From Oscillospiraceae bacterium (GTDB lineage: Bacteria > Bacillota > Clostridia > Oscillospirales > Oscillospiraceae), in NCBI GenBank assembly GCA_022795735.1, contig JAAWHG010000027.1, positions 1-35,194 on the forward strand: a stretch of DNA of 35,194 nucleotides, given 5' to 3'. The notes under the pieces were generated by a model that saw only the letters and a list, made by a program, of their open reading frames with translations, ran no database searches and was not told the DNA's origin. Of the stretch, positions 7,392 to 14,419 are shown piece by piece (positions within the stretch are counted from its first letter, which is position 1; each line of letters opens with the position of its first letter). A program made the position numbers and the translations under genes.

Positions 7392-7691
7392 TCACCCCTT
7401 ATGTTTGTCAAATACCCGTTTGTTGGCAATGTCGATGTAATCAATGATAGCCGTGATGGTGCAGTCCGCCGGCTTGTCCTTTGTCAGCTCGGTCATACGC
7501 GACGAAGACCCCGCGCAGAGCAGCACGACCTCCCCCTCGCCCGCGCCGACGGCGTCGATGGCAACCAGCGGCGAGCCCTTTTCCTCCATCGTATCCAGCT
7601 CTATAGGCCGGACCAGCAAGAGCTTCAGTCCCGTCAGCCGGTCCGACTTGGAGGTGCTGACCACCGAGCCGATCACCTTGGCAATTTGCAT
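7392..7691 (-). CDS. BMC vertex protein (EutN/CcmL family, pentamer)
   Basis: A 99-residue BMC-P protein beginning MQIAKVIGSVVSTSK, with the middle AIDAVGAGEGEVVLLCAGSSSR that is strongly conserved in EutN/PduN. It is the most typical vertex protein of the three in the locus. It sits between PduL and the aldehyde dehydrogenase (8- and 9-base gaps), apart from the shell block at 3144-4635. The start at 7691 is the conserved Met. The longer in-frame ORF runs into PduL and is not used. Confidence 0.94.
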   Translation of the reverse strand: MQIAKVIGSVVSTSKSDRLTGLKLLLVRPIELDTMEEKGSPLVAIDAVGAGEGEVVLLCAGSSSRMTELTKDKPADCTITAIIDYIDIANKRVFDKHKG

Positions 7692-7699
7692 GGTTTCAC

Positions 7700-8584
7700 C
7701 TACCCTTTTGAAATCTGGAAGGTTATTTCCAGAGACGCCGCCCTGTCCCTTGCCGCGTCGGTGATGATACAGCGCGGCTTGCACAGGATGACCTTTTCCC
7801 CGCGCCGCCACGCGTCCTCAATGTCCCGCTCGGTCACCAGCGACATAATTTCGCCCGTTGGCTCCGGCGGTTTTGGCGTTTGGGCCTGCGGCAAGGCCGG
7901 GGAAGGTGCCATGGAGGACGGCGGAGCGGTATGCTTTTGGCAATCTCCGCCACAGGCGCATCCAGAGAGAATCTCCAGCAACGTCCCTGTCGAAATTCCG
8001 AAGGCGTTGGCCTCGTCGGTATCCAGGTGCGCCTCCAGGTCATGGCCTTCGCCCACCCGGCAGATAATCTGTTCCAAAACGCCAGGACGTGGTCCATCCA
8101 TACGCAACTTCACCGCGTCGCCGTCCTTAACGCCATACAGGGCCGCCTGTGGACCGGACAGATGCAGATGGCGCGCCGCGACGATCACGCCGCAAGGTAT
8201 TTGAATCTCCCCGGCAGGGCCCTTCAGGGTACAGCCAGGCGTTCCGCCCACATCGCCAGACATGCGCACCATGCCCTTGATTCCCAACCGCATCAGGTCG
8301 GAAAAGGTCACCTCCACCTGGGTTTGCCTGCGGACCGGACCGAGTACCCGAACGTTCGCAAGCTCCCCCTTGGGGCCGGAAACCGTAATTCGTTCCTGCG
8401 CGGCGAACTGTCCCGGCTGAGACAGGGGCTTGCAGGGCTTGAGACGGTAGCCCGGCCCAAACAGCCGGTCCAAATCGGTCTGGCACAGATGCACATGCCG
8501 GGCCGAGACCCCCACCGGGACATATTTCGTTCCCTGGGCGGCGAGCAAACCGAGGACCGCGTTCCGAATGTCTCTCTCGTCCAT
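7700..8584 (-). CDS. pduL: PduL-type phosphotransacylase with extra C-terminal domain
   Basis: A 294-residue protein. Residues 1-17 (MDERDIRNAVLGLLAAQ) form a likely encapsulation helix. Two PduL half-barrels follow, with metal-ligand motifs SARHVHL (His30, His32), AARHLHL (His139, His141) and LEAHLD (His186). It converts acyl-CoA and phosphate to acyl-phosphate and regenerates CoA inside the shell. PduL proteins usually end near residue 210. Here a Cys-containing stretch (GCACGGDC), a Pro/Ala linker and a ~47-residue domain (VTERDIEDAW...ITDAARDRA) are added. This tail resembles the N-terminal segment of EutT/EutQ-type BMC proteins (inference). Its ATG overlaps the aldolase stop by one base. 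No acetate kinase is adjacent. Confidence 0.92.
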   Translation of the reverse strand: MDERDIRNAVLGLLAAQGTKYVPVGVSARHVHLCQTDLDRLFGPGYRLKPCKPLSQPGQFAAQERITVSGPKGELANVRVLGPVRRQTQVEVTFSDLMRLGIKGMVRMSGDVGGTPGCTLKGPAGEIQIPCGVIVAARHLHLSGPQAALYGVKDGDAVKLRMDGPRPGVLEQIICRVGEGHDLEAHLDTDEANAFGISTGTLLEILSGCACGGDCQKHTAPPSSMAPSPALPQAQTPKPPEPTGEIMSLVTERDIEDAWRRGEKVILCKPRCIITDAARDRAASLEITFQISKG

Positions 8585-9405
8585 TATGATTTGCTCCGTA
8601 TCTGCGACAGAACGCTGCGCACAACGCCGGCAATCTCGCCGTTTTCACAGGGCGAACCGCTCGGACAGGCCCGCCCCTGCGAACAGGGCGACGGTTCGCC
8701 GTCGGCGGCAAAACGGCACCGGGGCCGTCCGCCCGTCTTGATGCCCAATTTTGTCCGGGTTTCCACCAGGCGGTCCACCTGCTCGCAGGAGAGCTCGTTG
8801 GCCCGTCCGATGATATTGCCGGTGTACATGGTGACCAGGGCGTAGTATTCGAGCGACTCCATCCGCATGTATGCCTGCATGGGGCTCATGCCCCAGGTCA
8901 ACGCACCGTGGTTGGCCAGCAGCACGCCGTTATGGGTTGTACAATAGGGCGCGATGGAGTCAGGGACCTCCTGGGTGCCCGGTGTGGCGTAGGGCGCCAC
9001 CGGAACCACCCCCAACTGCACAACGCCCTCGGGCAGAATGGGGCGGTCCAACGCGATGCCCGCGATGGCGAAGGAGGTCGCCACCGGCGGATGGGCATGG
9101 ACGCAGGCCACAAGTTCCGGATTCTCTTTATAAACCCGCAGGTGCATTTTTAATTCGCTCGAGGGCTTGCGGGTTCCCTGAAGGACATGCCCGTCTAGGT
9201 CCACCTTGATGAGCATATCGTCGGTCATATAGCCTTTGCTGACGCCGGTAGGGGTCGTCCACAGCGTGGTGGGCGAGACCTTGCAGGTAATATTCCCGTC
9301 GTTGGATACCACATAATTCTTCGCGTACATCCGCCGCCCGACTTCCAGGATTTCGTTCTTTGCCTCCCGGTCGGAAAGGTAGCGGTCTTGATCGTCTCCG
9401 TACAA
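8584..9405 (-). CDS. Class II ketose-1-phosphate aldolase with C-terminal encapsulation peptide
   Basis: A 273-residue member of the fuculose/rhamnulose/5-deoxyribulose-phosphate aldolase family. Phosphate-binding SNDGNIT and TPTGVSKG, catalytic Glu84 and zinc ligands His103, His105, His166 keep the exact spacing of FucA (Glu73, His92, His94, His155). It should cleave a ketose-1-phosphate to DHAP plus a short aldehyde. The catalytic domain ends near 222. A Cys/Pro/Ser/Gly-rich linker follows, then NGEIAGVVRSVLSQIR (about 255-270), a likely encapsulation helix, which places it in the lumen. The start is TTG at 9405 with GGGGGG 7 bases upstream, and the first in-frame ATG would cut into the domain. 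The neighbouring MtnA and MtnK point to 5-deoxyribulose-1-P or methylthioribulose-1-P as substrate. Confidence 0.9.
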   Translation of the reverse strand: MYGDDQDRYLSDREAKNEILEVGRRMYAKNYVVSNDGNITCKVSPTTLWTTPTGVSKGYMTDDMLIKVDLDGHVLQGTRKPSSELKMHLRVYKENPELVACVHAHPPVATSFAIAGIALDRPILPEGVVQLGVVPVAPYATPGTQEVPDSIAPYCTTHNGVLLANHGALTWGMSPMQAYMRMESLEYYALVTMYTGNIIGRANELSCEQVDRLVETRTKLGIKTGGRPRCRFAADGEPSPCSQGRACPSGSPCENGEIAGVVRSVLSQIRSKS

Positions 9406-9445
9406 GGGTTATCCCCCCTTTCGCTTTTCTATTTCCTTGCTCTTT

Positions 9446-10510
9446 TTATTTGCCAATCCCAAAGCGCTCAAACGCCTTGTCAAACGGAGGCAGGGCCAGT
9501 CCCTTTTCGGTAATGATACCGGTAATAAAGCTGTGGTCGGTCACGTCAAAGGCCGGATTGCAGACCTTGACGCCGGCGGGCGCCATGCGCTCCTTGTACC
9601 ACATCTCCGTGACCTCGTCAGGGTCGCGCTCCTCGATGGGAATCTGATCGCCAGTCTCCAGAGACATGTCGATGGTCGAACTGGGGGCGCAGACGTAGAA
9701 CGGAATGCCATAGTTTTTCGCCAGAATGGCGACGCCAGAGGTGCCGATTTTGTTGGCGGTATCGCCGTTCCGGGTCACCCGATCACAGCCGACGAAGACA
9801 ATGTTGATCTTGCCGCTCTTCATCATCAGCGAGGCCATGTTGTCGCAGATCAGTGTCGTGTCGATGCCCGCGTTGTGCAGCTCAAAGGCAGTCAGCCGCG
9901 CGCCCTGAAGCAGAGGCCGTGTCTCGTCGCAATAGACGCGGAAGTCGGTCCAACCCTTTTCCTGGGCCACATACATGGGGGCGGTGGCCGTTCCGTATTT
10001 AGCCGTGGCCAGCGTACCGGCGTTGCAATGTGTCAAAATGCCGTCGCCATGGTGCAGCAGGCCGAAGCCAATCTCGCCGATGCTCCGGCTGATGGCTACG
10101 TCCTCGTCCCGGATATCCTGGGCCTCTTGGAAGAGAATTTCCTTAATTTGCGCGACGGGTTTGTCCAGATTGGCACGCATAGTGCGCTCCATTCGGTCCA
10201 GCGCCCAGAAAAGGTTCACCGCCGTCGGGCGGGAGGAGGCCAGATAGTTCTTTTGCTCCATAAACTTCTCTTCAAAGGTTTTGGGATTGTCCGTATCAAT
10301 ATTGGACGCGGTCAGAGCAATGCCATAGCCCGCGCAGACCCCGATGGCGGGGGCGCCACGGACCCGCAGAAGCTTGATGGCCTCCCAGATATCCTCAATT
10401 TTGCTGACGTGCAAAACCTTAATGGTTCCCGGCAGCAGCGTCTGGTCCAGAATTTCCAGGCAGGTACGGTCTTTGGAAAGAAGGACGGTATCCAATTGCA
10501 GTGCGTTCAT
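9446..10510 (-). CDS. mtnA: MtnA-family aldose-1-phosphate isomerase (methylthioribose-1-phosphate isomerase-like)
   Basis: A 354-residue MtnA/eIF2B-related isomerase. It has RVRGAPAIG near residue 50, catalytic Cys162 in HCNAGTLAT, and catalytic Asp243 in GCDRVTRNGDTANKIG. It converts 5-methylthioribose-1-phosphate, or 5-deoxyribose-1-phosphate in deoxyribose-salvage relatives, to the ribulose-1-phosphate. The rest of the aerobic methionine salvage pathway (MtnB, MtnC/X, MtnD, MtnE) is absent here, and the next gene is an aldolase. That fits the DHAP-shunt/5-deoxyribose disposal logic. There is no encapsulation helix at either end, so it is probably cytosolic. The exact substrate is undecided. 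Confidence 0.93.
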   Translation of the reverse strand: MNALQLDTVLLSKDRTCLEILDQTLLPGTIKVLHVSKIEDIWEAIKLLRVRGAPAIGVCAGYGIALTASNIDTDNPKTFEEKFMEQKNYLASSRPTAVNLFWALDRMERTMRANLDKPVAQIKEILFQEAQDIRDEDVAISRSIGEIGFGLLHHGDGILTHCNAGTLATAKYGTATAPMYVAQEKGWTDFRVYCDETRPLLQGARLTAFELHNAGIDTTLICDNMASLMMKSGKINIVFVGCDRVTRNGDTANKIGTSGVAILAKNYGIPFYVCAPSSTIDMSLETGDQIPIEERDPDEVTEMWYKERMAPAGVKVCNPAFDVTDHSFITGIITEKGLALPPFDKAFERFGIGK

Positions 10511-10525
10511 ATTTTTTGCTCTCCC

Positions 10526-11737
10526 CTATTTAGCAGCCTCTTGGGCCTTGCGAATGGCTTCGACATAGTCCTTGCCGGTGCGGAACTTCACGGCGTTCAG
10601 AATGCAGTCCTTGCCGCAAAGAATGTTCAGTCGCTCCACCCAGGCGCGCTTGCCTTCGTCGGTGATGGCCGTCACGTCCTTGACGTTGGCCATGCCCACC
10701 GTCCGGCGGTGGAGCTCAGTGCCGCAGTAACCGGCGGTATCGTCCAGGATGTCGTTCAGATACCACTCCTTGAACCCTTTGACCTTCGCCATAGGCTCGG
10801 TGGCCTCCTGGTCAAACTTCTTTTGGAACTTTTCCACGAACAGGTCCACCGTCTTTTCGATGGCGTCCAGACACCAGGCGCAGAACTCGTCCTTGCCGTG
10901 GGCCAAACCGTTGTCATACGCAAAAATCAGGTTGGCGATAACGTTGCCGATGTCGTAGCCCATGGGGGCGTAGGTGGCGAACTCAGGATCGAAAACCTTG
11001 GTGGAGTCCGGCTTGACGAAGATAGAGCCAGTGTGCAGGTCGCCGTGCATCAGCGCCTGGGCGTTGGTCATAAACTTGAATTTCAGCTTGGACACCGCCA
11101 GATGGAGCACCTCGTCGCTGTAGAGCTCTTTCTTCACAAACTCGGCGTTGGGCGGGAAAACATTGTTCTCATGTTTTATGTCGTTATACGGCTCCATGAG
11201 CACCAGGTCTTCGGTAATCTCGCACAGCTCGGGAGAGATAAAGCTCTTGACCAAATCCTTTTTCGCCTTGTGCTCCATAACCACATCGCTGGTCATCAAC
11301 AGAGTGTTGACCATAAAAGTGGAAATGTCGTCGGCAAATTTGGGGAAGGTCTTATGTTCCATCAGCGCGTAGCGCATGAGTTGGTATTCGCTCAGGTCCT
11401 CCATGCCGCAGGCAGACATGACGGTGTCATAGAAGTAAATCTTGGGCACCATGCCAGGGGCGTACTTGTCCTCCAACTGGAGGATTTCCGATTCGATGCG
11501 GTTGCGGTCCACCGAGACGTGCATCTGATCCGAAATGCGGAGAGACTCGCCGGCGTGTTTGATGATGACCGAATGGCCTTTACCATCCCACACGCGGTAG
11601 ACGTAGTTCAAGTTGCCGTCGCCGATTTCCTTGGTCTGGATGGAAGCCTGATCCCACGGAATTTCCGGCATCTTTTCCAGGGTATATTCGATGATGTCTT
11701 GTGCTTTCATCAGGAAATAGTGATCGAATTTTGACAT
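10526..11737 (-). CDS. mtnK: MtnK-family kinase (5-methylthioribose kinase-like)
   Basis: A 403-residue protein with methylthioribose kinase signatures: GDGNLNYVYRV (about 39-49), catalytic loop HGDLHTGS (231-238, Asp233) and metal-binding DPEFATYAPMGYDIGN (250-265). It phosphorylates C1 of the free pentose with ATP, giving the substrate of MtnA, encoded 15 bases downstream. Because the family takes free methylthioribose (or 5-deoxyribose in Drd-type clusters) rather than the nucleoside, the ABC importer upstream may bring in the free sugar. The start at 11737 follows AGAGGTG with 6-base spacing. It has no encapsulation peptide. Confidence 0.93.
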   Translation of the reverse strand: MSKFDHYFLMKAQDIIEYTLEKMPEIPWDQASIQTKEIGDGNLNYVYRVWDGKGHSVIIKHAGESLRISDQMHVSVDRNRIESEILQLEDKYAPGMVPKIYFYDTVMSACGMEDLSEYQLMRYALMEHKTFPKFADDISTFMVNTLLMTSDVVMEHKAKKDLVKSFISPELCEITEDLVLMEPYNDIKHENNVFPPNAEFVKKELYSDEVLHLAVSKLKFKFMTNAQALMHGDLHTGSIFVKPDSTKVFDPEFATYAPMGYDIGNVIANLIFAYDNGLAHGKDEFCAWCLDAIEKTVDLFVEKFQKKFDQEATEPMAKVKGFKEWYLNDILDDTAGYCGTELHRRTVGMANVKDVTAITDEGKRAWVERLNILCGKDCILNAVKFRTGKDYVEAIRKAQEAAK

Positions 11738-11759
11738 ATAAGACACCTCTTTCAAAAAA

Positions 11760-12752
11760 TTACTGCTCCTTCTTCCCCGCGTAAGCGGCAATCAGCGCCA
11801 GCGCGAGAACCAGGCCCTTGACAGCGGGGAGAATGTAATACGGCACCGCGCAGATGGTTAGACCATTTTCCAACGTGGACACCAGCATGGAACCCACCAA
11901 GGTACCCAACGCGTTGGGCTTCTCCATGCCGCCCACACTGCGGCCCACGAACACGGCGGCCAGCGCCTGCATCAGGTAGTTGTCGCAGCACATAACCTGG
12001 GCGGAACTGCCGCGCGAGGCAACCATGATGCCGCCGATGGCGATAAACACGGCGGTAATCATGCCAGCCAGATAACGGTAGGCCTTAATGTTGATGCCGG
12101 AGAGCTTAGCGGCTTGCTTGTTGCCGCCCATTGCGTAGAGGAAGCGGCCATGCTTGGTATAGTTGAGGAAGAGGAAAGCCAGCAACACGCAGGCCAGCAT
12201 GATGATGATGATGTACGGAGAGCGGCCAATGGCGGTGAAGGCGTTGCTCAGGGTGGTGCGGGCGGGGTCCGCGCCGGCGGGGGTACGCATACCTGTGGAG
12301 ACAGCGCCGCCGCCGATGTACCACTGGCCCAGACCCTGATGGACGAACATCAGCGCGCAGGTTGCCAGCATATCAGGGATTTTACAGACCAGAATCAGGA
12401 ACATGGTCAATTGGTATAGAACCAGGGTCACCAGAATGCAGACGACAATGGACATGCCCAGGTTCAGGCCATACCAGAGGTACATGGATACGAAGACATA
12501 GGCCGAGCAGCTACCCAGCGTACAGGCCGACATGTCAAAGCCGTCGGGCGCCATGGTTACGGTAGCGGCGATTCCGAAGACCGTGGTGATGGACATGGCC
12601 AGCAGGATATTGATCATGTTGTTCTTGGACATAAAAGCCGCGCCCTTAATGCCTGTAAAAACGGCGAGGCAGAGCACCAGCGCGATTACAGCCGCCCAGT
12701 CCAAGAAAAAGTGCGTTACTTGAAAGCGCTTCTTGGTTGCCAGGGTTTCCAT
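11760..12752 (-). CDS. Sugar ABC transporter permease (RbsC-like)
   Basis: A 330-residue hydrophobic protein of the ribose/galactose-type permease family (BPD_transp_2), with about eight to ten membrane segments. The family stretch HGRFLYAMGGNKQAAKLSGI, the cytoplasmic loop that meets the ATPase, is near residue 210. The start METLATKKRF at 12752 is used since the upstream in-frame extension lies inside the ATPase gene. It follows the ATPase by 13 bases and precedes MtnK by 22. It would form the pore of the importer for the pentose that feeds the operon. Confidence 0.92.
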   Translation of the reverse strand: METLATKKRFQVTHFFLDWAAVIALVLCLAVFTGIKGAAFMSKNNMINILLAMSITTVFGIAATVTMAPDGFDMSACTLGSCSAYVFVSMYLWYGLNLGMSIVVCILVTLVLYQLTMFLILVCKIPDMLATCALMFVHQGLGQWYIGGGAVSTGMRTPAGADPARTTLSNAFTAIGRSPYIIIIMLACVLLAFLFLNYTKHGRFLYAMGGNKQAAKLSGINIKAYRYLAGMITAVFIAIGGIMVASRGSSAQVMCCDNYLMQALAAVFVGRSVGGMEKPNALGTLVGSMLVSTLENGLTICAVPYYILPAVKGLVLALALIAAYAGKKEQ

Positions 12753-12765
12753 ATAGTTTACCTCC

Positions 12766-14295
12766 TCAAGCGGTATGGGCCGCCTTGCCGCCCACCGCGT
12801 AGTACATGATCTCGTCCTCCGTCGTTTCGGCGGTGACCAGCTCCGCCATGATCTGACCGTCGTACATGACATAAATCCGGTCGGTTAGGCTCAGGAGCTC
12901 CGCGTTCTCACAGGAGGCATACAGCACGCCGTTGCCCTCCTTGGCGATGTCGTTGATGAGACGGAATATGTCGTGCTTCGCGCCTACATCCACCCCCTTG
13001 GTGGGCTCGTCGAACATATAAATCCGGCAGTCGGCGGCAAGCCACTTGCCCACGGCTACCTTCTGCTGGTTACCGCCGGAAAGATTGCGGACATACTGGC
13101 GGATAGTCGGGGTCTTAACCCCCAGCTCTTCAACATACTTCTTCGCGTTGGCATCCACCTTGCCGCGGTTGACAAAGGAAGCGGTGCAGAACCGGCCCAG
13201 GCAGGCGGCCGACAGGTTGAAGCTCACGTCCTCGTTGACCAGGACGCCCTCCTTGCGCCGCTCCTCAGGAACCAGGGCAAGCCGCCGCTTTACCGCCCCG
13301 GAGGGATTTGTGACCTTGACCTCTTTCCCCTCCAGGACCATGGAGCCGCCGGTTTTTTTATAGCCGCCAAACAACGTTTTGCACAGCTCGCTCTTGCCGG
13401 CGCCCACCAGGCCGGCGACGCCGACAATTTCGCCGCGCCGGATGTACAGAGATACGTCCTTGATCTTTCCGTCCCCGCCGTAGAGGTTTTTAACCTCGAA
13501 GAGCTTATCGCCAATCTTGACGGTCTCTTTGGGGAAATTCTCGTCGAAGGAACGGCCGAGCATCTTTTCCACGATTTCCTTCGTGGTGGTCTCGGGCGTG
13601 ATGTCGGTGGTGTCCACAAGCTCGCCGTTGCGCATGACCGTATACTTCTCGCAGATGTTCAAAACCTCGTTAAGGCGGTGGGAGATAAAGACGATAGCAA
13701 TGTTTTCGGTCTTTTGCAGGTGACGGACCACCTTGAAGAGCTCCTCAGTCTCGGTGTCGCTCAGGGGGGCGGTCGGTTCGTCCAAAATCAGGAAATTACA
13801 CTCGCATTGGATAGCCCGCGCAATCAGCACCATCTGTTTCTGCGCCAGCGAGAGATTTTGCACGAGGGTGCGGACGTTGATGTTGCGGATGTTCAGGCGG
13901 CTGAGGACCTCCTGGGCGGACCTGCGCATTTTGGCCCAGTGAATGACCGGCTTGCCCTTTGTATTCATAACGGTGTCGTTGAGCATTACATTTTCCGCCA
14001 CGCTGAGGGTGGGGATGAGAGCTGTGTCCACTTCCTGGTACACGATCTGGATGCCCAGACGCTTGGCCGCGGAGGGATTGCGAAGCTCAACAACCTCACC
14101 GTTGAGGGTGACCTCACCGGTATAGTCAGGATTAGCACCGGCCAGCACCTTCATCAGCGTAGACTTGCCCGCGCCGTTCGCGCCGACCACGGCGCGGATC
14201 TCTCCGGTGCTGACCGCAAAGTTCACGTTGGAGAGCGCCTTGACGCCGGGAAATTCGATGGAGACGTTGTTGGTCCCCAGGGTAATTTGACTCAT
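12766..14295 (-). CDS. Sugar ABC transporter ATP-binding protein with two ATPase domains (RbsA-like)
   Basis: A 509-residue protein with two fused ATPase domains, as in RbsA/MglA/XylG. The first has Walker A GANGAGKS near residue 37 and Walker B DEPTAPLSD. The second has Walker A GLVGAGKS, signature LSGGNQQKVAVGKW and Walker B DEPTKGVDVG. The first domain's signature is LSLAQKQ, a usual degeneracy of this family. Start MSQITLGTNN at 14295 with GAGGGAAGCC upstream. It energises import with the permease and lipoprotein on either side. Confidence 0.95.
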   Translation of the reverse strand: MSQITLGTNNVSIEFPGVKALSNVNFAVSTGEIRAVVGANGAGKSTLMKVLAGANPDYTGEVTLNGEVVELRNPSAAKRLGIQIVYQEVDTALIPTLSVAENVMLNDTVMNTKGKPVIHWAKMRRSAQEVLSRLNIRNINVRTLVQNLSLAQKQMVLIARAIQCECNFLILDEPTAPLSDTETEELFKVVRHLQKTENIAIVFISHRLNEVLNICEKYTVMRNGELVDTTDITPETTTKEIVEKMLGRSFDENFPKETVKIGDKLFEVKNLYGGDGKIKDVSLYIRRGEIVGVAGLVGAGKSELCKTLFGGYKKTGGSMVLEGKEVKVTNPSGAVKRRLALVPEERRKEGVLVNEDVSFNLSAACLGRFCTASFVNRGKVDANAKKYVEELGVKTPTIRQYVRNLSGGNQQKVAVGKWLAADCRIYMFDEPTKGVDVGAKHDIFRLINDIAKEGNGVLYASCENAELLSLTDRIYVMYDGQIMAELVTAETTEDEIMYYAVGGKAAHTA

Positions 14296-14343
14296 GGCTT
14301 CCCTCTTTTCTTCATAAGGAGAAAGTTTTTGTGTGGAGAAGAA

Positions 14344-14379
14344 GGGGAAGCGTCCGAGCAAACCCTCCGACGCTTCCCC
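14344..14379 (-). promoter_or_regulatory. Intercistronic hairpin between binding-protein and ATPase genes
   Basis: An 11-bp GC-rich stem (14344-14354 with 14369-14379, loop 14) lies in the 124-base gap after the binding-protein gene. Minus-strand reading shows no T-run after it, only TTCTTCTCC. Such hairpins commonly protect the upstream binding-protein message or thin out downstream transcription, giving more lipoprotein than membrane parts. This function is inferred. Confidence 0.55.
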
Positions 14380-14419
14380 CGGGATCTTTTAGTTTCTGAT
14401 TAAATTGTCAGGCTGGTGC

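Noticed and set aside
6810..8204. Plus-strand open frame of 464 codons
   Set aside because: Antisense shadow of the aldehyde dehydrogenase, vertex protein and PduL, with no recognisable motif.
2686..9405. L-fucose catabolism
   Set aside because: FucU-like mutarotase and a FucA-family aldolase are present, but no fucose isomerase, fuculokinase or lactaldehyde reductase; the MtnK/MtnA pair does not fit fucose.
9437..11734. A 765-codon plus-strand open frame
   Set aside because: It lies antisense to mtnA and mtnK, whose products have full family motifs. The translation is low-complexity and matches no family I know. High GC makes long antisense frames common here.
9446..11737. Complete methionine salvage pathway
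   Set aside because: MtnB, MtnC/X, MtnD and MtnE are absent and an aldolase follows MtnA, so the carbon is split rather than returned to methionine.
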